From Achromobacter aloeverae (lineage in GTDB: Bacteria > Pseudomonadota > Gammaproteobacteria > Burkholderiales > Burkholderiaceae_B): a stretch of 64,000 nt of DNA. Below are positions 9,183 to 18,001 of this stretch, piece by piece; the stretch's first letter is position 1; every line of letters starts with the position of its first letter. Location of the stretch: positions 372,001 to 436,000 of the forward strand of contig NZ_PYAL01000002.1 of the NCBI RefSeq assembly GCF_004121055.1. Reading direction: 5' to 3'. The notes beneath the pieces are model-generated. The model had not been told where the DNA came from and made no database searches. It saw only the letters and a list, made by a program, of their open reading frames with translations. The position numbers and the translations under genes were made by a program.

Positions 9183-10397
9183 ATGTCCATTTCTCCTGGC
9201 GTGGCCGACGGCCGCGCCCCTGCTTCCATAGCCCTTTCCGCGGCCGAGACCCGCCGCGCGCTGTTCGCCCTGGGCGTCGGCGGCTTTGGCATCGGCACCG
9301 GCGAGTTCGTCATCATGGGCCTGCTGCCCGATGCGGCGCGCGACCTGCACATCACGATCCCGCAGGCGGGGCACCTGATCAGCATCTATGCGCTGGGCGT
9401 TGTGATTGGCGCGCCCTTGCTCGCGGTGCTGGGCGCACGATGGGCGCGCCGCAGTTTTCTCATCGGGCTGATGCTGGTCTTCGCGCTGGGCAATTTCATC
9501 AGTGCGCTCGCACCCGGTTTCGGGTCCATGGCGCTGGCGCGGTTCGCGACCGGCTTTCCCCACGGCACGTATTTCGGCGTCGCGGCCCTGGTCGCGGCGG
9601 GGCTGGTGCCGGCGCACCGGCGCGCGCGGGCCGTGGCCATGGTGCTGCTGGGATTGACCATCGCGACCCTGGTGGGCGTACCGGTCGCGGCCGCCATCGG
9701 GCAATGGCTGGGCTGGCGCTCGGCTTTCGCCATCGTGGGCGCCATCGGCCTGCTGACCGCCTATGCGGTGCGTCGCTGGGTGCCCTATGCACCGGGCGAC
9801 CAGCGCGCCAGCCCCTTGCGCGAACTGGGCGCCTTGCGCAACAAGCAGGTGGTGCTGACGCTGGGTATCGGCGCCATCGGTTCGGGCGGCATCTTCACCG
9901 TGTTCAGCTATATCAAGCCCACGATGACGGAGATGGCGCACATGCCCGAGGCCCTGGTGCCGGTGGTGCTGGCGCTGTTCGGCCTGGGCATGGTGACGGG
10001 CAACCTGATGGGCTCGCGCTTCGCCGACCGCAACATGGAGAGGACCATACGCTATGTGCTGGTCTGGGCGGCGGTGGTGATGGGGGCGTTCTACCTGTCC
10101 GCCAACAGTCCTTACCTGGGGCCGCTGAACGTGCTCCTGATCGGCACGGTGGTGGCGCTGGCGGCGACCTTGCAGACCCGCCTGATGGACGTCGCGGGCG
10201 ATGCGCAGACCCTGGCCGCCGCCTTGAACCACTCCGCCTTCAACATCGCCAACGCGCTGGGCGCATGGCTAGGGGGCCTGGCCATCGACGCGGGCCTGGG
10301 CTGGTCCTCGACGGGCTGGGTAGGCAGCCTGCTGGCGCTGGCGGGCCTGGCCATCCATGCCTGGGCGCTGGCGGACATGCGCGCCAGCGGTCGGTGA
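9183..10397 (+). CDS. MFS transporter, YdhP/AraJ-like exporter
   Basis: A 404-residue major facilitator. GVGGFGIGTGEFVIMGLLP, the loop RWARRSFL and GNALGAWLGG near the end match E. coli YdhP-type inner-membrane exporters. There are twelve predicted membrane segments. The ATG at 9183 is preferred; the frame also has an in-frame TTG at 9162 that would add seven residues, and neither has a strong ribosome site. It follows the LysR gene on the same strand and may export a compound sensed by it. A degenerate pentamer repeat begins 73 bp after its stop codon. Confidence 0.87.
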   Translation: MSISPGVADGRAPASIALSAAETRRALFALGVGGFGIGTGEFVIMGLLPDAARDLHITIPQAGHLISIYALGVVIGAPLLAVLGARWARRSFLIGLMLVFALGNFISALAPGFGSMALARFATGFPHGTYFGVAALVAAGLVPAHRRARAVAMVLLGLTIATLVGVPVAAAIGQWLGWRSAFAIVGAIGLLTAYAVRRWVPYAPGDQRASPLRELGALRNKQVVLTLGIGAIGSGGIFTVFSYIKPTMTEMAHMPEALVPVVLALFGLGMVTGNLMGSRFADRNMERTIRYVLVWAAVVMGAFYLSANSPYLGPLNVLLIGTVVALAATLQTRLMDVAGDAQTLAAALNHSAFNIANALGAWLGGLAIDAGLGWSSTGWVGSLLALAGLAIHAWALADMRASGR

Positions 10398-10470
10398 CGG
10401 ATATACGCGCCGCCGGGGCGGTGGTCTGCCTGGCGGCCGTATCGGGGTGCTTGAGGGCCGTATCGTGGTC

Positions 10471-10540
10471 AGGTCCGGTCAGCTTAGGTCAGCTCAGGTC
10501 AAGTCCGGTCAAGTCAACTCAAGTCAAGTCAAGTCAGGTT
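10471..10540. repeat. Degenerate pentamer tandem array (about 14 x 5 bp)
   Basis: Fourteen phased pentamers of consensus A(G/A)GTC run without a phase break. They occupy the gap between two convergent genes and continue through the stop codon (10529-10531) and the last codons of the SDR gene, so the array partly encodes its C-terminal residues. It is one of several locus-specific arrays in the window. Confidence 0.75.
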
Positions 10541-11293
10541 CAGGCCGCCGTCCGAAAGCAGCACTTCGCCCGTGAGATAGTCCGACGCCACCAATAGCGC
10601 CACCGCCTGCGCGATATCGGCGGGGCTGGCCGCGCGCCGCATGGGGGAGCGCTCTTTCCACAGCCGCTGCGCATCGGTCCAATCGGCCGTCAGCGGCGTA
10701 TCGACCAGGCCGGGCGCGACGGCATTGACCCGGATGTCGGGCGCCAGCGTAAGCGCCAGCAGGCGCGTCACGTGATTCAACGCCGCCTTGGTGGCCGCGT
10801 AGGGGATGGAGGCGCCCTTGGGCCGGATGCCCGCGTGTGAACTGATGTTCACCACGCAGGCCGGCCGGCCCCGCGCCGCCGCGGCGCGCAGGGCCGGTTC
10901 GGCTTCGGTCACCAGGCGGAAGGGAGCGACGACGTTTACTTCGTAGAGCTCGTGCCACACTGCCGGCGTCGCGGCGGCCAGGTCCCCATGCGGGATGACG
11001 CGGCTGATGCCGGCATTGTTGACCAGGACATCGAGCCGACCCCAGGCGGCCACGCCTTCGCGGACCAGGCGGCCGCGCTGGACGTCATCCTGCAGGTCAG
11101 CCTGGATGTAGACCGCCTTGCCCAGTTCCGCCGCGAGGGCGCGGCCCGCATCGACCGATCCGCGCGAATGAAGCACCAGCGCATGGCCATCGTCCGCCAG
11201 CCGTCGCGCGATGGCGGCGCCGATGCCGGAAGTCGAGCCGGTGACGAGCGCGACGGGGCGGTCGGCGTTGGGAGCTTGCAGGGGCATGGTCAT
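10529..11293 (-). CDS. Short-chain dehydrogenase/reductase (3-ketoacyl reductase-like)
   Basis: A 254-residue classical SDR. It has the cofactor motif TGSTSGIG near residue 18, NNAG near 92, catalytic Ser in NISSHAG, and YAATK (catalytic Tyr and Lys). The C-terminal LLSDGGLNLT is typical of 3-oxoacyl-ACP reductase-like members. The specific substrate is not readable. Two ATG codons (11293, 11287) serve equally. The 3' end is unusual: the final codons and the stop lie inside a pentamer tandem array, so expansion or slippage there would alter the C-terminus. Confidence 0.9.
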   Translation of the reverse strand: MTMPLQAPNADRPVALVTGSTSGIGAAIARRLADDGHALVLHSRGSVDAGRALAAELGKAVYIQADLQDDVQRGRLVREGVAAWGRLDVLVNNAGISRVIPHGDLAAATPAVWHELYEVNVVAPFRLVTEAEPALRAAAARGRPACVVNISSHAGIRPKGASIPYAATKAALNHVTRLLALTLAPDIRVNAVAPGLVDTPLTADWTDAQRLWKERSPMRRAASPADIAQAVALLVASDYLTGEVLLSDGGLNLT

Positions 11294-11355
11294 GGCTGGC
11301 GTCTTCGCGATGAGGTTCGTCCCGAAGGGTAGCAGGTTCGTAGCCTGGCCGCGGC

Positions 11356-11390
11356 AACGGCCATGACCGTGATAACGGCCATGGCCATCC
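11356..11390. repeat. Two-copy 18-bp direct repeat at the 3' end of the rhodanese gene
   Basis: AACGGCCATGACCGTGAT is followed directly by AACGGCCATGGCCATC, about 80% alike, ending 6 bp before the rhodanese stop codon. With two copies it is weak, but it sits in the same 3' position as the stronger arrays. Confidence 0.4.
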
Positions 11391-11395
11391 AGCCC

Positions 11396-13099
11396 TCAGC
11401 TGGCCCGGCCAGCGATGTCGTCGTAGCGTTGGAAGGAGACGAGCGCGTCGCGCTTGAGCTGGTCGATCAGGCCGACCTCCCAGTCGATATAGGTATCGAA
11501 CGCGGCGATGCGGTCTTCGCGGAAATAGGGCGATAGCCAGACATCGTCGGCAGGATCGTGCCAGTGGAGGTCTTCGGCGCCCAATAGCTCGCCGCCATTG
11601 TCGCGCCATGCGAGGTTGCCGCCGGCCAGCACGCGCACGCGGTCCGCGCCCGCCAGCGCGGCGATGTCGGCGGCCGCCAGGCGCGCCAGGGCCGGATCCG
11701 AGGCGACCACCACGATATCGCGGTCCGCCGCGGCATCCAGCAGGCGCTGGTCGATGCGGGAACGCAGCGCGAAGCGCGCGCCGGGAATGTGGGAGACCCG
11801 GTACAAGGGACTCGGCGAGAAATCGAAGACGGCGAGGCGGCGCGCCTCCAGGCCCTGGCACAAGGCCTCGGCCGTGATGGGCGTGGCGGCGGCCGGCAGG
11901 CCCAGCACCGCGCGTTGGCCGGCGCCAAGCTCCAGTGCATCGGTGGCGGGATCCAGGCCATAGGTATATACATCGTCCCAACCGAGCTGGATCAGCCATG
12001 ACGCGGTGATCGCCGCTCGCACGCCGTCGCGGTCGTCGACCAGCACGACACGCGCATGGCGCGTGGCGATCCACTGGTCGGTGGCCTGGATCAGCTGGCC
12101 GCCTTCGGCCCACACGGATCGCGGCAGATGGCCGTCGCGGAATTCCTCGCGGGTGCGTACGTCCAGCACATACAGGGTGCGGTCGGGGTCCGCGCGCAAG
12201 GCTTGCAAGCCGGCGCGGTCCAGGTCCTGGATGGCGAAGCGCCGGCGCAGCGCGGCGGTGGATTGCCGAGCCTTGGCCAAGCCCGCGGGCGTCGGCGGCG
12301 GCGCCGTGTTGTGGTGCTTGGTGTTCAGGGGATACCCGGCCTTGAGCCAGGCCATCGCGCCGTTCTCCAGGGCCACGACGCGGTTGGGCAGCCCGGTATT
12401 GATCAAGGCCTGGGCGCCAATGATGGAGCGCGTGCGACCCGCGCAGTTCACCACCACCAGCGTGTCCCGGGACGGAACCAGGTCGTGCACGCGATAGGGC
12501 AGTTCGGCATTGGGGCAGGCATGCGCGCCGGGAATGCTGAAATTGTAGAACTCATCGATATTGCGGCCGTCCAGTACGATAAGGTCCTCGCCACGATCGA
12601 TGCGGGATTTCAGTTCCTCGGCCGGGATGTGCGGCGTGCCGTAGGCATGCTCGACGAATTCGCCGAAGGCCTTGGACAGCACGTGCCACCCGGTGTAGAC
12701 CTCCAGGCCGGCATCGCGCCAGGCCCGCACGCCGCCGTCGAGGACCGCCACGTCTCGGTAGCCAGCCGCGACCAGGCGCGCCGCGGCGCGCTGTGCGAGG
12801 CCGACCTCGCCCGAGCGGTTGCCCGTGTGGTCATCCGTGTGGTCGCCCGAGTCATAGACCACGACAGGCGCGCCGCGATGCGGAAGCAGGGCATCGGCCT
12901 GGATTTCCAGCTGGCTCAGCGGCAGGGGAATGGACAGCAGCAAATGCCCGTCATCGACATGCCGGGCGAGTTCGCGGACATCGATGACGGCGAGCTCGTG
13001 CTTTTCCCGCAGGCGGTCCGCCAACTGGCGGGCCGTGATCGTCTTGATGGCGCCGGCGGCGGCCGGCACGTTTGCCCTGGGGCTGGTGATGGCGCTCAT
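11396..13099 (-). CDS. Four-domain rhodanese-like sulfurtransferase
   Basis: A 567-residue protein made of four tandem rhodanese modules, about residues 19-135, 155-262, 290-395 and 408-510. Only module 2 keeps the active-site cysteine (Cys219 in CAGRTRS). The matching loops read VVYDSGD in module 1, VLVDDRDG in module 3 and VVASDPA in module 4, so those modules are presumably structural or regulatory. The domain markers DVREL and DVRTREEF and the GGxxAW ends of each module are clear. Rhodaneses carry sulfane sulfur as a Cys persulfide. As the last gene of an organosulfur gene run it could handle released sulfide or sulfite. The 146-bp gap to SfnB contains a 13-bp tandem array, so it may have its own promoter. 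Confidence 0.92.
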   Translation of the reverse strand: MSAITSPRANVPAAAGAIKTITARQLADRLREKHELAVIDVRELARHVDDGHLLLSIPLPLSQLEIQADALLPHRGAPVVVYDSGDHTDDHTGNRSGEVGLAQRAAARLVAAGYRDVAVLDGGVRAWRDAGLEVYTGWHVLSKAFGEFVEHAYGTPHIPAEELKSRIDRGEDLIVLDGRNIDEFYNFSIPGAHACPNAELPYRVHDLVPSRDTLVVVNCAGRTRSIIGAQALINTGLPNRVVALENGAMAWLKAGYPLNTKHHNTAPPPTPAGLAKARQSTAALRRRFAIQDLDRAGLQALRADPDRTLYVLDVRTREEFRDGHLPRSVWAEGGQLIQATDQWIATRHARVVLVDDRDGVRAAITASWLIQLGWDDVYTYGLDPATDALELGAGQRAVLGLPAAATPITAEALCQGLEARRLAVFDFSPSPLYRVSHIPGARFALRSRIDQRLLDAAADRDIVVVASDPALARLAAADIAALAGADRVRVLAGGNLAWRDNGGELLGAEDLHWHDPADDVWLSPYFREDRIAAFDTYIDWEVGLIDQLKRDALVSFQRYDDIAGRAS

Positions 13100-13154
13100 G
13101 TGGATGTTCTCCTGACGATATGGGTGATACTGGAGGCCCTGGCCATCCGACGAT

Positions 13155-13247
13155 AGGGCCGTGGATGCAGGGCTGTGGTTCGGGGCTCTGATTCAGAGCT
13201 GTAATTCAGGGCCGTGATGCAGGGCCGTGATGCAGGGCCGTGGATTC
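13155..13247. repeat. Seven-copy 13-bp tandem array between sfnB-like and rhodanese genes
   Basis: Seven units of 13-14 bp (best unit AGGGCCGTGATGC, two exact copies) fill most of the gap. The last unit runs into the stop codon of the SfnB-like gene (13246-13248). The units vary mainly at the GATGC/GATTC end. Confidence 0.8.
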
Positions 13248-14475
13248 AGATGAGGGACCGTGGGCCGGGCTCGATGCCGTTCAGGTAGTAGTTGCCAAGG
13301 TGGAACAGCTTCCATCTCAACGGATCGTGCAAGGTATGGGTGCGGGCATTGCGCCAGTGGCGGTCCAGGTCGTATTGCGCCAAGGTGGCGCGCGCGCCGG
13401 TGAGCGCGAACAACTGGTCCGATACCTTCAACGCGGCGTTGGCGCAGGCGATGCGCGCGTCCGCCGTGGCGAGGCCCGCCTGCAGCGCCGCCTCCTTGCC
13501 GCCGTCCGCCCAGGCGTGGTCGATGTCCGCCGCTGCCGCCTTCAACAGGCGCGCGGCGGTGCGCACGCCATGGCCGGTCTCGCCGTAAGCCTGCACGATG
13601 AACGGCTCCTGGGCATGCCGCGGGTGGGGATTGTCTATCCAGGGGCGGGTCTGGTCCAGGATGTAGCGGCGCAGGTCGTCTTGCGCCTCCTCGGCGATGC
13701 CCAGGTCGATGGCCGCATGGATCAGCGCCGCCAACAGGCGCGTGGGACGCTTGCTATCGCCCGCCAGGTGGTAGGGGAAGACGTTGAAGTCGGGTATGAA
13801 GACGTTATCGAAAAGCGTCGAGCCGCTGGCGGTGGTGCGTTGCCCCATTCCGCTCCAGTCGTTCACGATGCTGACGCCCTTGGCCTTGGCGTCGACGAAG
13901 AACATGAGCTGGCGCTGCTGGTCGTCGTAGCCGATGAAGGGTATCCACTCGGCGAACGCGGCGCCGGTCGAATAGAACTTCCTGCCGCTGACCGTCCAGC
14001 CGCCGTCGACCCGGGCCAACTGGTGCTCATAGGTGCCGGCGCGATGGCGCGTGCTTTCGTTGTGCGCGTTGCCGATGCTGTCGCCGGCCAGCACGCGGCC
14101 ATGGAAGAACGCGGCCTGTTCTGGCGTGCCGAAGGAGAACACGGGCAGGAAGCAGAAATGGTTCTGCGGGATCTGGCCGATGCTGGGGTCCGCCTTGGAC
14201 AGGATGCGGAAGACCTCGGCCACGGTCGCCGCCGACGCGCCGAGGCCGCCATGCTGGCGGGGCACGGTGATGGCGAAGACGCCGGCGCGCTTGAGCGCGG
14301 CGATTTCCCCGTGCGGCAGGCGCCGGTCGCGGTCGCGTTCTATGGCGCCGTTGCGGAAGCCGGCGGCCAGGCGCTCGACGGTCTGGAGAACCTCGGCTTC
14401 GGTCTCCAGGCGTCGGGCCGGGGTTTGCGTCGTCGTTCGCGCCGCCGGCGGCGCGGAGGATTCAGTCAAGGGCAT
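13246..14475 (-). CDS. sfnB: SfnB-family sulfur acquisition oxidoreductase (acyl-CoA dehydrogenase fold)
   Basis: A 409-residue member of the acyl-CoA dehydrogenase superfamily. It has the SfnB/DszC-type features VPRQHGGLG near residue 70, GRKFYSTGA in the middle and DLDRHWRNARTHTLHDP near the end. SfnB-like proteins are flavin-dependent enzymes needed for use of organosulfur compounds such as dimethyl sulfone; the acyl-CoA dehydrogenase base is not expected to act on CoA thioesters here. The start follows GGAG. It lies 98 bp after a permease gene in a sulfur-type gene run and has a relative (24619-25890) at the other end of the same run. The exact substrate is unknown. Confidence 0.85.
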   Translation of the reverse strand: MPLTESSAPPAARTTTQTPARRLETEAEVLQTVERLAAGFRNGAIERDRDRRLPHGEIAALKRAGVFAITVPRQHGGLGASAATVAEVFRILSKADPSIGQIPQNHFCFLPVFSFGTPEQAAFFHGRVLAGDSIGNAHNESTRHRAGTYEHQLARVDGGWTVSGRKFYSTGAAFAEWIPFIGYDDQQRQLMFFVDAKAKGVSIVNDWSGMGQRTTASGSTLFDNVFIPDFNVFPYHLAGDSKRPTRLLAALIHAAIDLGIAEEAQDDLRRYILDQTRPWIDNPHPRHAQEPFIVQAYGETGHGVRTAARLLKAAAADIDHAWADGGKEAALQAGLATADARIACANAALKVSDQLFALTGARATLAQYDLDRHWRNARTHTLHDPLRWKLFHLGNYYLNGIEPGPRSLI

Positions 14476-14573
14476 GGTGGGTCTCCATGATCGGGTTCTT
14501 GTGATCGGGTTTCTGTAATGTGTAGTGGGCCGCGCTTGTCGCCGCCCTGGCTCGCCGGCGGCGTCCGCGACGG

Positions 14574-15428
14574 CTAGGCATCGCGGACGGGGTTGATCAC
14601 CAGGTTGGCGCCGTTGCCGATCGCCGTGATGGCGGCGACCGTCAACACCACGGCGACGCCCGGAATGGCCGTGATGTACCAGGCCGTGCGCAGCACCTGG
14701 CGGCCGGCGCCTATCATGCTGCCCCAGGACATGACGTTGGGGTCGCCCAGGCCAAGGAAGGCCAGCCCCGCCTCGGTCAGGATGGCGCTGCCCGCGAGTA
14801 TCGTGGCCGTCACGACGGCGGGCGAGATCACGTTGCGCAGGATGTGGCGCCAGACGATGTGCGTGGACCGTAGCCCAAGGACCACCGACGCCGCCACATA
14901 GTCGCTGCCCCGCGCGCGCATCGTCTCGGCGCGGATCAACCGGGCCGTCTGCGGCCAGCTGGTCAGGCCGATGGCCAGGACGATGGACGCGACGGAAGGC
15001 TTGAAGATCGCCATGATGGTGATGACGAAGATCATCGACGGCATGGTCTGGAACAGTTCTGTCACGCGCATCAGCACATGGTCCACCCAGCCTCCGGCAT
15101 AGCCCGACGCCAGGCCGACGGCCACGCCCACGATCGATGAAATGGCCGCCGCCGTCACGCCGACGAGCAGGGACACGCGTGCGCCATACGCCAGCTGCAC
15201 CAGGATGTCGCGTCCGAACATGTCCGTGCCTAGCGGAAAGCGCGGGTCCGCGCCGGGCCACAGGAAGGGCTTGCCCACCATGGCGAAGGCGTCGTGCGTG
15301 AACAGCCATGGCGCCGCCGCCGCCAGCAGGGCCGCGAGCAGCAGCAGCGCCAGCCCGGCAACCGCGGCGCGGTGGCGGGCATAGTGGCGCCAGGCCGCGA
15401 GGAAGGATGCGGGGGCCGAGCCGTTCAT
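14574..15428 (-). CDS. ABC transporter permease, DppC/GsiD type (system 1)
   Basis: A 284-residue inner-membrane permease of the peptide/nickel importer class. After the first helix comes the PLGTDMFGRDIL motif of OppC/DppC proteins, then the binding-protein-dependent transport domain with five further helices and the EAA loop near RGSDYVAASVVLG. The first four bases of its reading frame overlap the end of the upstream permease (ATGA), so translation is probably coupled. It pairs with the DppB-like subunit. No dedicated ATPase lies next to this pair; the fused ATPase 4 kb upstream in the same run is the likely motor. Confidence 0.92.
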   Translation of the reverse strand: MNGSAPASFLAAWRHYARHRAAVAGLALLLLAALLAAAAPWLFTHDAFAMVGKPFLWPGADPRFPLGTDMFGRDILVQLAYGARVSLLVGVTAAAISSIVGVAVGLASGYAGGWVDHVLMRVTELFQTMPSMIFVITIMAIFKPSVASIVLAIGLTSWPQTARLIRAETMRARGSDYVAASVVLGLRSTHIVWRHILRNVISPAVVTATILAGSAILTEAGLAFLGLGDPNVMSWGSMIGAGRQVLRTAWYITAIPGVAVVLTVAAITAIGNGANLVINPVRDA

Positions 15429-16402
15429 TTCAACGCGATCCTTGCGTCCAGCCTGGCGTAGGCCAGGTCGGTGGCGATGTTGGCGATCATCACGACCAGC
15501 GAGCTGCAGAAAAGTATGCCCAGAAGCAAATTGAGGTCGCGCTGCATGACGGCATCGAAGGCCAGACGCCCCAGCCCGGGCCAGGCGAAGACGGTCTCCA
15601 CCACCACGGACCCGCTGAGGATGGAGCCGACCTGCATCCCGGTTACCGTGACGACGGGAAGCAGGGCGTTGCGCAGCACGTGGACGATGGAAATCCTCAA
15701 CTCGCCCAGCCCCTTGGCGCGCGCCGTCCGCACATGGTCCATGCCCTGTACTTCCTTGATGGCGTTGCGGGTGATGCGCGTGTATATCGCCAGGTAGAAA
15801 AAGGCCAGGCTGAGGACCGGCATGATCATGTGGCGGGCGATGTCGGCAAGTCGGGCGTAGCCCTGGTACTCGGCGTCGATATCCTCCAGGCCGCCGGTGG
15901 GCAGCCACCGGAAATGAATGGAGAAAAGCACGATCAGCATCAGGCCGGTCCAGAACAGGGGGGTGGCGAAGCCGACGGTGGTAAAGGTGGAAATCGCATG
16001 CCGCAACCAGGCGCGCCGGGTGTTCGCCGATAGCCAGCCCAGGCCGACGCCGGCCAGGCAGGCCAGCAGCAGGCCGGAACCGGCGAGCAGCACGGTCGCG
16101 GGCAAGCGTTCGGCGATCAGCGTGGCCACGCTGGCGCCATTGCGGAAGGAATAGCCGAGATCGAAACTGAGCAGTTTTTCGTAATAGTGCAGCAGCTGTT
16201 GCGGCAAGGGCTGGTCCGCGCCGAACTGCTGGCGCAGGCTGGCCATCAGCTCCGGCGTGGCCGCGCCCATCTCGCCCGCCATCACGTCCGCCATATCGCC
16301 GGGCGCCAACTTGAGCAGGAAGAAATTGGCCAGGATGATGAGCAGGGCAATGGGCACCATCTGGACCAGCCGGTTCACGAAGTAGGCGAAATAGCGCAGC
16401 AT
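15425..16402 (-). CDS. ABC transporter permease, DppB/GsiC type (system 1)
   Basis: A 325-residue permease. The N-terminus YFVNRLVQMVPIALLIILAN is the invariant first helix of OppB/DppB subunits; the EAA loop (VRTARAKGLGE) couples to the ATPase. It begins 6 bp after the binding-protein gene and overlaps the next permease by 4 bp, so the three form one translational unit. The substrate class is peptides or comparably sized polar compounds. Confidence 0.92.
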   Translation of the reverse strand: MLRYFAYFVNRLVQMVPIALLIILANFFLLKLAPGDMADVMAGEMGAATPELMASLRQQFGADQPLPQQLLHYYEKLLSFDLGYSFRNGASVATLIAERLPATVLLAGSGLLLACLAGVGLGWLSANTRRAWLRHAISTFTTVGFATPLFWTGLMLIVLFSIHFRWLPTGGLEDIDAEYQGYARLADIARHMIMPVLSLAFFYLAIYTRITRNAIKEVQGMDHVRTARAKGLGELRISIVHVLRNALLPVVTVTGMQVGSILSGSVVVETVFAWPGLGRLAFDAVMQRDLNLLLGILFCSSLVVMIANIATDLAYARLDARIALK

Positions 16403-16408
16403 GGCGGG

Positions 16409-18001
16409 CTAGCTCCGGGCTTCCAGCCAGATGTCCTTGAAGGACTTGGCGTAGCCGTCCGGGAAGGTGCTCAGGCCGTGCACGCGGGTCGAAACGACGC
16501 TGTAGTGCTGCAGTTCCAGCAGGTTGATCGACGGCAGGTCGTCCTGGGCGATCTTCTGGAATTGCACCAGCAGGTCGCGACGCCTGGCGGGATCATTTTC
16601 CGTGAAGCTGGCTTCGATGATCTTGTCCAGCGCGGGGTTGGAATAGCCGGTGCCGTTGGACCATGGCACGCCCTTGGCGATGGTCTTGGTCCAGTAGCGC
16701 CGCAGGACGCCGAATTGCGGGTCGGCGCCGGCGGCGTAGTAGGTGCTGAACGTATCGAAATTACGGTCGCCGAAGACGGTGCGGTGGAACTGGCCGAGGT
16801 CCAGGTTGACCAGTTCGACCTCCACGCCGACCTGCTTGAGCGATTCCTTCAGGAATTCGCCGACCCGCTTGAACACGTCGCCATAAGGCATGGTGTGGTG
16901 GGTGATGCGCAGGCGCACGCCATCGGCCTTGCGCGGCAGGCCGGCGGCGTCCAGCAGTTGCTCGGCCCGCGCGGGGTCGTAGGGGTATTGGGTCGTGTCG
17001 CTGGTATAGGCGGCCGCCTGGGCGCTGGGGATGGGGCCGGTGGCCACCTTGGCCAGGCCGAACCACACCTTGTCCGCCATGGCCTGGCGGTCGATGGCGT
17101 GCGCGAACGCCGTCCGTAGCCGCTTGTCGCGGAATTGCGGGCGATCCAGGTTGAAGTCGAAGAAAAACTGGGGGACGAAAATGCCATAGCCGCCCGTTTC
17201 GATACGCAGGCCAGGCACGGTCTTCAGCCGGGCCACCTCGGAGGGCGCCACGGGACTGAAGGGCGAGTAATGGACTTCGCCGGCCTCCAGCGCGGCGGCG
17301 CGGGCGCCGGGATCGGTGATCGTTTTGATGCGGACGCGGTTCAGGTGTGGCTTGCCGCCCCAGTATTCGGGATTGCGTTCGAGCAGGATGTAGTCTCCTC
17401 GTTGCCATTCCTTGAAAACGAAAGGGCCGGTGCCGATGAGCTTGTTGTTCCATTCATTGGTGAGCGGCGGCTTGCCCTCGTACAGGTGGCGCGGCAGGAT
17501 GGCGGCCTCGCCGGCCGAAAGCACGGCCCAGATGGCGGGCGAAGGCTCGGACAGGCGGAATATGGCCGTATACGGGTCGGGCGTGTCGACCGCCTGGACT
17601 GCCTTGTACGCCGTGCCGGCGCGGGGATTGACCTTCTTCACCACCTCCAGCACGGTGTATTGCACGTCGGCCGAGGTGAACGGCTTGCCGTCGTGCCACT
17701 TCACGCCGCGCCGCAGGTGGAAAGTAATGGTCAAGCCGTCCGGCGATGCTTCCCAGCGCTCCGCCAGGGCGGGCACGGGCTTGTAGTCGCGGTCGTACTC
17801 GACCAGGCCCTCGACGACCTGGCCTGCCAGCACCCCGGCCGTGTTCGAGTTGAACAGGAAACTGGAGGGTTCCGGTTCCAGGTTGACGATGAAGGTGCCC
17901 CCTTCACGCGGCCGGTCCTCGGCACGAATGTCGAAGGGAACGGTGCTGGCCAGCAGCGCGGCCACGGAATTCCGCATGAATGCGCGGCGGTCTATCGTCA
18001 T
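16409..18001 (-). CDS. ABC transporter periplasmic substrate-binding protein, family 5 (system 1)
   Basis: A 530-residue OppA/DppA-type binding protein. The N-terminus MTIDRRAFMRNSVAALLAS has the RRxF twin-arginine pattern followed by a hydrophobic stretch, so Tat export is likely. Family 5 landmarks follow: LAERWEASPDGLTITFHLR, GVKWHDGKPFTSADV and GTGPFVFKEW. Its ATG overlaps the stop codon of the monooxygenase gene (ATGA), an unusually tight link between a catabolic enzyme and a transport protein, suggesting that the enzyme acts on the imported ligand. The ligand cannot be derived from sequence; a sulfur compound is inferred from neighbours. Confidence 0.92.
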   Translation of the reverse strand: MTIDRRAFMRNSVAALLASTVPFDIRAEDRPREGGTFIVNLEPEPSSFLFNSNTAGVLAGQVVEGLVEYDRDYKPVPALAERWEASPDGLTITFHLRRGVKWHDGKPFTSADVQYTVLEVVKKVNPRAGTAYKAVQAVDTPDPYTAIFRLSEPSPAIWAVLSAGEAAILPRHLYEGKPPLTNEWNNKLIGTGPFVFKEWQRGDYILLERNPEYWGGKPHLNRVRIKTITDPGARAAALEAGEVHYSPFSPVAPSEVARLKTVPGLRIETGGYGIFVPQFFFDFNLDRPQFRDKRLRTAFAHAIDRQAMADKVWFGLAKVATGPIPSAQAAAYTSDTTQYPYDPARAEQLLDAAGLPRKADGVRLRITHHTMPYGDVFKRVGEFLKESLKQVGVEVELVNLDLGQFHRTVFGDRNFDTFSTYYAAGADPQFGVLRRYWTKTIAKGVPWSNGTGYSNPALDKIIEASFTENDPARRRDLLVQFQKIAQDDLPSINLLELQHYSVVSTRVHGLSTFPDGYAKSFKDIWLEARS

